Assembly (NCBI RefSeq): GCF_923077115.1
Contig: NZ_CAKLPX010000007.1
Coordinates: 1-64,000, forward strand
Source of the DNA: Sinobacterium norvegicum
Lineage (GTDB): Bacteria > Pseudomonadota > Gammaproteobacteria > Pseudomonadales > Sinobacteriaceae
Reading direction: 5' to 3'
DNA: 64,000 bases
The translations under genes and the position numbers were made by a program. Positions 17,525 through 26,029 of the stretch are shown here, one piece after another. The notes under the pieces are model-generated. The model ran no database searches, was not told where the DNA came from, and saw nothing but the letters and a program-made list of their open reading frames with translations. How positions within the stretch are numbered: the stretch's first letter is position 1; every line of letters starts with the position of its first letter.

Positions 17525-18733
17525 ATGAAAAAAAATATTTGTGTGATTGGTCTTGGATATATAGGTCTACCTACAGCCTCATTACTTGCAACAAAGGGCT
17601 ATAAAGTCGTTGGTGTAGATGTAAGTGAGCCGGTTGTTGATACGATTAATGATGGGAAAATTCACATTGTAGAGCCCGACTTAGATATTTTAGTAAAGTC
17701 GGCAGTACACTCCGGTAATCTAAGTGCATCAATGGAGCCTTGTGAAGCGGATATATTTGTAATCGCAGTGCCAACGCCGTTTATGGAGGAAGGTAACGGG
17801 AAAAAGCCTGATTTGTCATATGTGAAATCAGCGACTGATGCGATATCCGACTTTATAAAGCCAGGAAACCTAGTGATACTGGAGTCGACATCACCAGTTG
17901 GGACGACTGATGAAGTTGTATCTGCAACACTGGCTGAGAATGGACATAATATCGGCAGCGATGTATTTGTTGCGCATTGTCCTGAGCGAGTATTGCCAGG
18001 AAGAATATTAATAGAGTTAGTGGAGAATGATAGGGTTGTTGGCGGCGTAGATGATGAGTCTACAAGGGTTGCAGCAGAATTTTACGAAACATTTGTCAGG
18101 GGTGAGGTACTAACTACAAACGCTAAGACGGCTGAATTGATTAAGTTGACTGAAAACTCTTATAGGGATGTCAATATAGCATTTGCTAATGAGCTTTCGA
18201 TGATAGCAGAAAGTGAATCGATAAATACTTGGGAAGTTATCGAACTGGCGAATAGGCATCCCAGGGTTGATATATTGAGCCCCGGACCAGGCGTTGGAGG
18301 ACACTGTATCGCCGTCGATCCATGGTTTATTGTTGACCGTTCACCTAAATATTCACATTTGATAAGGACAGCGAGAGAAGTAAATGACTCAAAGCCGAGC
18401 TGGGTTATTGATCGCGTGGAGCGCTGTGCAGGAAAGCTGAAAAGCCCAGTAATAGCATGCTTAGGTCTGGCGTTTAAGGCTGATGTAGACGATATGAGGG
18501 AGAGTCCTGCCGTTGATATAACAAGGAAGTTAATCGAAAAAAATATTGGTAAAATTGTCGTATGTGAACCAAACATAAATAAAAGTGATGAGTTTGAATT
18601 AGTCACCCTAGATGAAGCGTTGAATAATTCAGATGTTGTATTGATTTTAGTCGACCACAAACCCTTCAAAAAGCTTAAGAGTAATGAGCTTCATGAAAAA
18701 ATTGTGATAGATACTAGAGGGGTTTTTAAGTAA
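17525..18733 (+). CDS. wecC: UDP-N-acetyl-D-mannosamine dehydrogenase
   Basis: This NAD-dependent enzyme oxidises UDP-ManNAc to UDP-ManNAcA. The 402-residue protein has the N-terminal Rossmann motif GLGYIGLPTA, the lysine/asparagine segment ELIKLTENSYRDVNIAFANE, the catalytic cysteine in PGPGVGGHCIAVDPWF and a C-terminal UDP-binding domain (GLAFKADVDDMRESPA). GGGAG lies before the ATG. It shows that the polysaccharide contains a uronic acid. Confidence 0.93.
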   Translation: MKKNICVIGLGYIGLPTASLLATKGYKVVGVDVSEPVVDTINDGKIHIVEPDLDILVKSAVHSGNLSASMEPCEADIFVIAVPTPFMEEGNGKKPDLSYVKSATDAISDFIKPGNLVILESTSPVGTTDEVVSATLAENGHNIGSDVFVAHCPERVLPGRILIELVENDRVVGGVDDESTRVAAEFYETFVRGEVLTTNAKTAELIKLTENSYRDVNIAFANELSMIAESESINTWEVIELANRHPRVDILSPGPGVGGHCIAVDPWFIVDRSPKYSHLIRTAREVNDSKPSWVIDRVERCAGKLKSPVIACLGLAFKADVDDMRESPAVDITRKLIEKNIGKIVVCEPNINKSDEFELVTLDEALNNSDVVLILVDHKPFKKLKSNELHEKIVIDTRGVFK

Positions 18734-18737
18734 TTTG

Positions 18738-20696
18738 ATGAAACTTATGCGCCTGTTATCACTGCTGAGTATTGTGATTTCTATCAATACGAATGCAATT
18801 GATATTCTGTCAATAGAGCCTGTATATAACAGACAGGATGGTTATAGCCAGTTGCTTGATGGGGCTGTGTCGTCGACATTACAAGTTAACTCTTTGGGAA
18901 CAATTCGTTATAGCTACGTTAACCCAGTAGTCGTTAGCATAGATGTTGGCGAAGATATGAAATTAACTGGCCTGTCAGTTCATGTTCAAATTAAGAAAAA
19001 ATCCTCAGTGTATGGGCTCCAGAAGCTATCTCTGTATGAGGAGCATCATGGAGGCTACCGGTTCTTAGCGGATAAAGTGTTATCCCCAGGTATGTCAGTC
19101 GATGGTGGAGCATGGGTTGATATTGAGGTTGTAGGTTATGCGAAAAAATATAAGATAGTAATGCATGTCGATGGTAAGCTTTTGTTTCTTGATGAGATTA
19201 AAGTAAGTGCAGAAAGATATAATGGCAATAGTGACCAACCAAATCATGCTGACTATGTAGATGATGTTGTTTCGGATAGTTATTCACGCTTCGAAAAAAA
19301 AGAAAACACTACGAATGCTAGATTAAGAGTATTTGATCCGGTGGTGGATTTAGTCAGTGGTGAAAGTATAGAGGTTGAGGCTAACAAGACCTTAAAGATA
19401 CTTCATTATGGCGTTGATAACAGTGATGTAAATATTGGCTTAGAATTGAATACCCTCGACGAACAAAGGTATTCTGTATTTGTTAATGATTGCAGCGGTA
19501 ATAATATTGGCCATAGCCTTAGTGAATTACAGGTGGTGCAGGCAAATGATGGGCAATACGTCTATGACGTAGTTATGCCGCTGAAAATGGATCAGCGCAT
19601 AGGGCTTAAGTCCGGAAAATACATGCTGACTGTCAAAGGATTAGATCGTCTGCTGTGTGATGAGTACCTGGTGAGTGTATCGATGGAGGAAAAAAATTAT
19701 CAGGTTGTGATTAAGTCGCAGCAATATATAACGGAGACTATACCTGCAGAAGTCATGCTATGGGGTTATCCGCAAGATGGTGTATTGTGGTCTAAACCAC
19801 AGGAAGCTATTGATTATTTACGTGGCATAGGCGTGAATAACTTTTTAATACATCCCAGCGATATTCCAAAATTTGATGGGAGAAGCAGCAATATAAAATC
19901 CACTATTGAGAAGTATAACAATGTTGAGGGGGATAGATATTATCTATTTTTAGCCTGGCTCCCAAATAGAAACCCGCTTATAAGAAAAGATAAACATGAA
20001 CAAATTAGGATAGTTAAAGATTGGATCGATGACTTAAAAGAAATAACCAATATTAGTAATGTAGTAGTCTATATCCATGATGAACCAAATAATCTTGAGC
20101 GGATAAAGTTTAACTATGATGTTGCACGGCTATTTAAGCAGGTTGATCCAGATATTCAATTATATACAAATCCAGATTTTTCCCGATTAAATAGTTATCA
20201 GCAAATAAAATATGTTGAATTATACGAAGATGTATTTGACATTATACAGCCGCTTGATAAATACGCTTCAGTTTTCAGTACGCTATCAAAAAGAAATGAT
20301 TATGACCTCTGGACTTATGGGGTGCCTCGTTATCCTGCTAAAAGCTCAAGTCCAATTGAGTATCAACAGCTAGGTATTAAAGCAGGACTGTTTGGGGCGA
20401 AAGGGGTTGGGGTGTGGTCGTATAGTGCAATTGGTGGCAAGTCTGAATGGTTAGATTATGACGGTTATAAAGCTGACTGGAATTTATCTTATGGATCTGA
20501 CAGTGGTATTCTTGACAGCGTTAGAATGAAAGCATTCAAGCGTGGTCTGCAGGATTACAAGCTGATCAGGCATCATATCAATAAAGGCTGTAAAGTAGGT
20601 GATATAGCAAAGGTGACCTTGCTTAGCAATAAGCTGTATAGGTTTGGGTTATATCGAAAGGCGCTTGTTGAGTTTTGCCGTGGGGATATAAGTTGA
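18738..20696 (+). CDS. Secreted DUF4091-like putative glycoside hydrolase
   Basis: From the ATG at 18738 the 652-residue protein has a signal peptide (MKLMRLLSLLSIVISINTNA). A beta-rich N-terminal half of about 330 residues follows, then a TIM-barrel-like half. The latter includes HDEP with Glu449, a possible acid residue, and a C-terminal GVWSY...FKRGLQDYKLIRHH stretch like the GxxDYEYL signature of DUF4091 proteins. DUF4091 proteins are glycosidase-like but poorly characterised. Inside a polysaccharide locus it could trim or remodel the product in the periplasm or outside. A TTG at 18735 is an alternative start. Function is not proven. Confidence 0.6.
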   Translation: MKLMRLLSLLSIVISINTNAIDILSIEPVYNRQDGYSQLLDGAVSSTLQVNSLGTIRYSYVNPVVVSIDVGEDMKLTGLSVHVQIKKKSSVYGLQKLSLYEEHHGGYRFLADKVLSPGMSVDGGAWVDIEVVGYAKKYKIVMHVDGKLLFLDEIKVSAERYNGNSDQPNHADYVDDVVSDSYSRFEKKENTTNARLRVFDPVVDLVSGESIEVEANKTLKILHYGVDNSDVNIGLELNTLDEQRYSVFVNDCSGNNIGHSLSELQVVQANDGQYVYDVVMPLKMDQRIGLKSGKYMLTVKGLDRLLCDEYLVSVSMEEKNYQVVIKSQQYITETIPAEVMLWGYPQDGVLWSKPQEAIDYLRGIGVNNFLIHPSDIPKFDGRSSNIKSTIEKYNNVEGDRYYLFLAWLPNRNPLIRKDKHEQIRIVKDWIDDLKEITNISNVVVYIHDEPNNLERIKFNYDVARLFKQVDPDIQLYTNPDFSRLNSYQQIKYVELYEDVFDIIQPLDKYASVFSTLSKRNDYDLWTYGVPRYPAKSSSPIEYQQLGIKAGLFGAKGVGVWSYSAIGGKSEWLDYDGYKADWNLSYGSDSGILDSVRMKAFKRGLQDYKLIRHHINKGCKVGDIAKVTLLSNKLYRFGLYRKALVEFCRGDIS

Positions 20697-21985
20697 TAAC
20701 TGTAACCTTAAGGCGCTCAGCCTCTGTAATGTTAGTCAATTTGGCCGGCGTAGCCGTTGGCTTCCTCTTACAGCTGTTTCTTACTAATTCGTTGCCAATC
20801 GATGTCTACGGGACCTATGCATTTTATGTAAGCTTAACAGGATTTTCTGTTGTGGTTGCGAAGTTTGGGTCTGATTTGTCTGCAAACAGATATTTGCCAA
20901 GTATTATTGAGTCGGATAATTTAAAGCTTTTTAATCACTTTAATCTGAGGGCAGTAATTCTTGTTGCCCTTATGTCCCTGTTAATATCATTGTTGTATGC
21001 TCTTCTCCAGTATATTGGTTCAAGTAGCCTTGTAGAGATAAGCTTTCTGGTGTTTTTTCTGATAATTATACTCTTCTCTGTGAGTCAATATTTTTGCGCT
21101 GTAATTCAGGCGATTGGATTATCAATATATTCTCAATCAATCCTTAATGTGTGTAGGCCAATTATATTTCTAGGGATGGTTTTAATTTCAGTAAATATAT
21201 ATAGCGACAGTGATATTTCATCAGTAATGACAATGTATGGCATCTCATCTGGAGTATGTATAATCATTGCGTCGGTCATCATTTATAAAAACCTGCCACA
21301 AGGTGCGGGTAGTTTGCTGAATGTTGATAAGAGGGTGGATTTTTCGACATGGTTGAAAACATCTGCATCATTGTCTCTTGTTGTATTTCTTAATCTTATA
21401 GTTAATCAATTTGACTTGTTGTATCTCGGTATATCCGGCAGTGCAATTGATGTGGCAAAATACAATGTAATGTTACGAGTGTCGACTTTTGTTCAGTTCC
21501 CAACAGTGGCTGCAGGACTTGTCTTAGCACCAAAGATTGCCCTGGCATGGGATAAGGGTGAGAGGAAAAAACTTGAGCAATTAATTTCAACAATTGTTGC
21601 TCCAGCCTTTGCCTTGTGTGTGCTAATTGCTCTTGCGATTATTTTCTTCTCTGAAGAAATATTTCAATTGTTTGGTGGTGAATATAGCATTAATAATAGT
21701 GACCTCGTTATTGTTATATCTGCACGATTAATCAATGCAATAGGAGGCATATCTGGCTATATCATGACGATGACCGGAAACCACAAGGATGCTATTAAAG
21801 TACTTGTTGTTGCGTCGCTGGTAAGTATTAGTTTTTCTTCTCTGTTAATTCCTGAATTTGGTATTGAAGGGGCGGTATATGTGAACCTTGCTGCGTCGAT
21901 GTGCTGGGTTCTTATGATGAGTTACTTTGTTGTTGTTCGCACTGGTATTTCCCCAATTTTTCTTATTAGAAAGGTGAAAACGTAA
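20693..21985 (+). CDS. Polysaccharide flippase (Wzx/MATE-like)
   Basis: The protein of about 430 residues is almost entirely hydrophobic, with some 12 predicted membrane helices and few charges, as in Wzx-type flippases that move lipid-linked repeat units across the inner membrane. I place the start at the TTG at 20693: GGGGA lies six bases before it, and the TTG overlaps the stop codon of the preceding gene (TTGA), which suggests coupled translation. A TTG at 20675 lies upstream without a good site. Confidence 0.85.
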   Translation: MITVTLRRSASVMLVNLAGVAVGFLLQLFLTNSLPIDVYGTYAFYVSLTGFSVVVAKFGSDLSANRYLPSIIESDNLKLFNHFNLRAVILVALMSLLISLLYALLQYIGSSSLVEISFLVFFLIIILFSVSQYFCAVIQAIGLSIYSQSILNVCRPIIFLGMVLISVNIYSDSDISSVMTMYGISSGVCIIIASVIIYKNLPQGAGSLLNVDKRVDFSTWLKTSASLSLVVFLNLIVNQFDLLYLGISGSAIDVAKYNVMLRVSTFVQFPTVAAGLVLAPKIALAWDKGERKKLEQLISTIVAPAFALCVLIALAIIFFSEEIFQLFGGEYSINNSDLVIVISARLINAIGGISGYIMTMTGNHKDAIKVLVVASLVSISFSSLLIPEFGIEGAVYVNLAASMCWVLMMSYFVVVRTGISPIFLIRKVKT

Positions 21986-21989
21986 TATA

Positions 21990-23126
21990 ATGAAAGTTGC
22001 CGTCACATATAGAGTACTCCAAGGTTGGCGTCTACCGATGTTTGAGCGCTTGTCAGATAAAAATAATATTGACCTTAAGCTATTTTATGGTTGTGATTTC
22101 AAAGGTACTAAGGTTGTCAGTTCAAAGAGGTCGCATACCTTTCTTTCAAAAAAATTACCGTCAATTCCCATTAGGTTAAAGACTTCTAACGGGAATGCAC
22201 TGGCACCTTTTAGTCCAACGTTGTTGTTCGAACTCATTTTATATAGGCCTGATGTAGTGCTTTGTGAGGGGGCATCAAATTTTATTAACAACCTATTCGT
22301 TCTATTGTATGTAAAGCTCTTTAACAAGAAAATGATTCAGTGGGGGCTGGGTGAAATAAGCGGGAGGAAAAAGTCACGAATTAGAAAGTCTTTGGATTTT
22401 ATTATTGAGTACACGGAAAGGAAATCAGACGCCTGTTTAGCGTATAGCAATGTTGGTGCCGACTATTACAAAAATATAGGAGTGAGCAGCGACAAAATAT
22501 TTGTAGCCGTTAATGTGATTGATACTGATGATAAATTGAAAGAAATATCAAAATTTAATATAGAAAAGGTATATAAAAAATCACATGCTAAGTCAAAATT
22601 TAACGTCCTATTCGTAGGTGCTTTAACGAGGCAGAAAAACGTTGAATTGTTGATTAATGCGTACCAAAAGCTAGAGATTAAGTATGGCCATGATGTCAGC
22701 TTAGTAGTGGTTGGTAATGGCGACGATGCCATCCGTCTTAAAGAGATTGCGGTCAGAAGTTGTTGTGAAAATATTGCCTTCAGAGGCAATATCGTCGAGG
22801 GAGTAAGTAAGTATTTCCTGTCATCAGATATTGTTGTTCTTCCAGGATTAGGGGGGTTGGTTGTATCTGATTCTTTGGTTCATGGCGTGCCTGTGATTGC
22901 GTCCATAGGTGATGGCTGTGAGCAGGATTTACTATCTACAGGTGCTGGAATAATAATTAATGACATAACTTCGGATAAGTTGTTTGAGGTGTTAGACGAG
23001 TTATTTCAATCACCTGATAGGATGAGATTGATGTCCTCCGAGGCAAAAAATGTAATTGAAAATAAGTATAATGTGAATACTTATATAGATTCTATTGTTG
23101 AGTGTTTGGAGTCGGTAGATAAATAA
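21990..23126 (+). CDS. Glycosyltransferase family 4 (GT-B)
   Basis: The 378-residue cytosolic enzyme has a GT-B fold: an N-terminal acceptor half and a C-terminal group 1 domain with VLFVGALTRQKNVELLINAY, VVVGNGDD and LPGLGGLVVSDSLVHGVPVI. The usual EGxPxxxxE loop is replaced by a glycine-rich GLGGLVVSD, seen in some subfamilies. It should add one sugar to the lipid-linked repeat unit; donor and acceptor are unknown. Confidence 0.85.
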   Translation: MKVAVTYRVLQGWRLPMFERLSDKNNIDLKLFYGCDFKGTKVVSSKRSHTFLSKKLPSIPIRLKTSNGNALAPFSPTLLFELILYRPDVVLCEGASNFINNLFVLLYVKLFNKKMIQWGLGEISGRKKSRIRKSLDFIIEYTERKSDACLAYSNVGADYYKNIGVSSDKIFVAVNVIDTDDKLKEISKFNIEKVYKKSHAKSKFNVLFVGALTRQKNVELLINAYQKLEIKYGHDVSLVVVGNGDDAIRLKEIAVRSCCENIAFRGNIVEGVSKYFLSSDIVVLPGLGGLVVSDSLVHGVPVIASIGDGCEQDLLSTGAGIIINDITSDKLFEVLDELFQSPDRMRLMSSEAKNVIENKYNVNTYIDSIVECLESVDK

Positions 23127-23603
23127 ATGATTAAAATAATAATAAGAAAAATAATCGCCAGGGTGAGATATTTAAGACTAAAATTCAGATCCCCAAATTT
23201 TATTATTGATTTGAATAATTTTTACTGTGGGACTGGCTGTTTTGTGAGCCCTAAAAATAGCATTGTTATAGGCTCAGATTTCTACATGGGTATAGCTTGT
23301 CACTTGGCGTCAGACGCTGTTATAGGCTCAGATGTCCTTTTTGCCTCTAGAGTGTCTCTTGTCGGAGGGGATCACAAAATTGATGGTATAACTGGGCCGA
23401 TTAGGGCGTCAGGTCGGGGAGAGTTTAAAACTATTACCATTGAAGACAATGTCTGGGTAGGTCATGGCGCAATCATTATGGCTGGTGTTTATATCTCAAG
23501 CGGGGCTGTTGTTGCTGCCGGATCTGTTGTTACCAAAGATGTATCAGGGAATGCAGTTGTGGGTGGAAATCCGGCAAGATTGATTCGGTATCGGGAGGTA
23601 TAA
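23127..23603 (+). CDS. Hexapeptide-repeat O-acetyltransferase
   Basis: The 158-residue protein consists mostly of left-handed beta-helix hexapeptide repeats (VIGSDF, AVIGSDVLF, TIEDNVWVGHGAIIMAG, AVVAAGSVVTKDV) and ends in GNPARLIR, the usual C-terminal motif of the WbbJ/LacA group. A histidine in GGDHKID could be catalytic. It probably O- or N-acetylates a sugar of the polymer. It starts directly after the preceding stop (TAAATG). Confidence 0.85.
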   Translation: MIKIIIRKIIARVRYLRLKFRSPNFIIDLNNFYCGTGCFVSPKNSIVIGSDFYMGIACHLASDAVIGSDVLFASRVSLVGGDHKIDGITGPIRASGRGEFKTITIEDNVWVGHGAIIMAGVYISSGAVVAAGSVVTKDVSGNAVVGGNPARLIRYREV

Positions 23604-24845
23604 ATGCAGACTAAAGAGTCATCAGAGTCACGCTATTGGCGTCTTGCCTTTGGTTTGGTTACGCTCGATTCAATGCTAACATATTTCGTCGGTATGCGAT
23701 TTGGTATACCAGTTAACGCGACTCTACCCATAATTGTTACGATTTTATCTTTTCGATTTGGCTTTTCTAAGTCAATTGTTAGAACGAATAAGTTTTTATT
23801 GCTTGCGATAATGTTTTTATCATTCGCTGTTGGTATTGTAATATGCGACGACTTAGAGTTTCGACGTTTTAATAAGCTTATAACAGCAGTCTCAGCATTT
23901 TATATTGGATATAATGCAATAAGATCGAATAATGATTTCCGTGCTTTTTTCAATATGCTTTTATATATTGCATTTTTATATTCTGTTGTTTGCTTCGTTG
24001 CATTATCAGGATTCAATAGTAATTATTTTCCTGTTATAGATACTATCGGTTTCAAAGATGGTGTAATAGTGGTAAGGACAGAAGTTACAACAGACCAAAA
24101 TTTTCAAATATTTTACCTTTTCTTTGCATCCTTTGTATTAATGATTAGAAACAGTCTGTGGATAAAATGTGTTTTTATTATCACTATAATACTCTCTCTT
24201 TATGCAATGGTATCGCTGCAAACTCGTAGCGGTTTTATGATTATGCTGGCAGCATTAATTATCAGTTATTGGTATTATCTTAAAGAGAATCCTAAAAAAA
24301 TAATATTAAGCCTTGCAGTGTCAGCGATTTCTATCTTGTCCCTGGTGGTTTATAAGTTTGACGCTATTACAACATTTTCACAAAAATTCGTAGATAGGTT
24401 TGTTAATGATGATTTCCATACGTTTTATGGACGTGTTGATTCAGCTTCGTATTTATTTGATCGAGTAGTAAACCCTATGTGGTGGCTGCCCCGTGGAAAC
24501 GAACATTTTATGGCTAATCACTTTGGCGAGGTTCCGCATTTTAATCCTACTGCATTTTATCTAGAGGCTGGACTTATAGGGCTTGTTGCTTGGTTTTTAC
24601 TGGTAGTAGTACCACTTTTCAAACATAGAAATTTGGTGTTACGACGATTAAATATCAACCCTCTGTATGGCATGGTATACATTGGTGCACTGGTTGCTTT
24701 TGTAACAAGTCTGTCGCTGAATATGCCCTTACATGAACATATGTGGATTTGGGTTGGCGGCCTGTTGGCGGTTCTTCCCAGATTGAAGTCTGATTCACAT
24801 GACTATAGTCTTGTTCAGCAACGTAAAAATGAGGTGATTTCATGA
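23604..24845 (+). CDS. O-antigen polymerase-like membrane protein (Wzy/WaaL family)
   Basis: The 413-residue protein has about 10-11 membrane helices and one large periplasmic loop (around residues 265-310) containing FYGRVDSASYLFDR and PRGNEHF, typical of O-antigen polymerase/ligase proteins. It would join flipped repeat units in the periplasm. It starts immediately after the acetyltransferase and its stop overlaps the next start (ATGA). Confidence 0.8.
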   Translation: MQTKESSESRYWRLAFGLVTLDSMLTYFVGMRFGIPVNATLPIIVTILSFRFGFSKSIVRTNKFLLLAIMFLSFAVGIVICDDLEFRRFNKLITAVSAFYIGYNAIRSNNDFRAFFNMLLYIAFLYSVVCFVALSGFNSNYFPVIDTIGFKDGVIVVRTEVTTDQNFQIFYLFFASFVLMIRNSLWIKCVFIITIILSLYAMVSLQTRSGFMIMLAALIISYWYYLKENPKKIILSLAVSAISILSLVVYKFDAITTFSQKFVDRFVNDDFHTFYGRVDSASYLFDRVVNPMWWLPRGNEHFMANHFGEVPHFNPTAFYLEAGLIGLVAWFLLVVVPLFKHRNLVLRRLNINPLYGMVYIGALVAFVTSLSLNMPLHEHMWIWVGGLLAVLPRLKSDSHDYSLVQQRKNEVIS

Positions 24846-26014
24846 TTATTCTTATTGGCTCGTCCAGCGCGCCAGATACTGGCTCTGGTATTACGACTTA
24901 TTGCAAAGAAATGGTTGAAGAGTTTTTTCGCAGAGGCTTCAGTGTTTTTTATACTTCGCCGAAACCTGTTGATGCTACATGGCTCGAACAGTATTGCGAT
25001 GGTTTTATAGAAACATCACAGTTTGTTGATGTTTCTGAAAGATCAATAAATCTTATTAACTTTGTCGCAGATAATAATATTGAATATATTCTTAATAATG
25101 ATAATCCAATACTGCAGAGTGTTGCTAGCAAATTAGATGCTGTTTTTATCTCTGTCGCTCATTTGTCTAGAACAAATATTTTGTCACTGGCTTGCTATAA
25201 CCACCAATATTGCGATTATATAATTTCTATTTGTTCTGAAATGCAGTCGATTATTGTTAATACAAAAAAAATTGATACAAGCAAAGTGCCGATTGTTTAT
25301 AATGGAATCTATGATACGTATATCCAGCCAGAAAATTTCTCTTCTCGTTCCTCCGTTAAAAAAACAATAATATATTGTGGCGGCAGTATTGAGCGAAAAG
25401 GAAGTGATTTAGTCTTGCAATCTGTATTGTCAGGTGGTTCGGTCTGGAGCGAATATCAGTTACATTGGTACGGCGATTTATCTAAAGCCTATATAAATAA
25501 ACTTGAAGGCTTACCGCATGTGACAATGTTTGGGCGTGTGGCGAGAGATAGGCTGCAGCTGGCTCTTCAAAATTCAGATATATTCTTACTTCCTTCTCGT
25601 AGTGAGGGCTGTCCCATGGCTTTAATTGAGGCCATGAGTATGGCCAATGCCTGTATTACAAGTGATGGCGTTGGAGCGATGGACGTGATGGTCCAGCATG
25701 GCAGAGAAGGCTATGTTTTGAATTTGAAACAGTGGTCAGATCAATTCCATAGCTGTCTGACACATTTTTCACGAACAAAAACTCTGGATTCTATGAAGCA
25801 TTTGGCTCGTGATAAGTATTTGCAATGCTATACGATCAATAACACGGTAGACAATGTCATAACCTTGTTTGAGTCTGTTGACGCTAAGCCGGTCAGTCAA
25901 CCTGTTTCAGAGCCTAAATTGTTGCGCTGGCACAGACCACTGCGCTCTGACGGTATAAAGTCGCCAATGGTGGATAGATTTTGTATTAAGTTTGGCTTAT
26001 TGCGAAAAGTATAA
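24842..26014 (+). CDS. Glycosyltransferase family 4 (GT-B)
   Basis: The 390-residue enzyme has a donor domain with the motifs IIYCGGSIERKGSDLVLQSV and the strong LPSRSEGCPMALIEAMSMANACI loop carrying the EGxPxxxxEAM glutamates of group 1 transferases. The N-terminus IILIGSSSAPDTGSGITTY is the usual nucleotide-sugar entry loop. Its ATG overlaps the stop of the polymerase gene, so translation is probably coupled. Confidence 0.88.
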   Translation: MIILIGSSSAPDTGSGITTYCKEMVEEFFRRGFSVFYTSPKPVDATWLEQYCDGFIETSQFVDVSERSINLINFVADNNIEYILNNDNPILQSVASKLDAVFISVAHLSRTNILSLACYNHQYCDYIISICSEMQSIIVNTKKIDTSKVPIVYNGIYDTYIQPENFSSRSSVKKTIIYCGGSIERKGSDLVLQSVLSGGSVWSEYQLHWYGDLSKAYINKLEGLPHVTMFGRVARDRLQLALQNSDIFLLPSRSEGCPMALIEAMSMANACITSDGVGAMDVMVQHGREGYVLNLKQWSDQFHSCLTHFSRTKTLDSMKHLARDKYLQCYTINNTVDNVITLFESVDAKPVSQPVSEPKLLRWHRPLRSDGIKSPMVDRFCIKFGLLRKV

Positions 26015-26029
26015 TAATAGGTGGGTACT

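Noticed and set aside
18160-18669. 169-codon open frame opposite wecC
   Set aside because: It mirrors wecC codons and has no own start signals; wecC is unmistakable.
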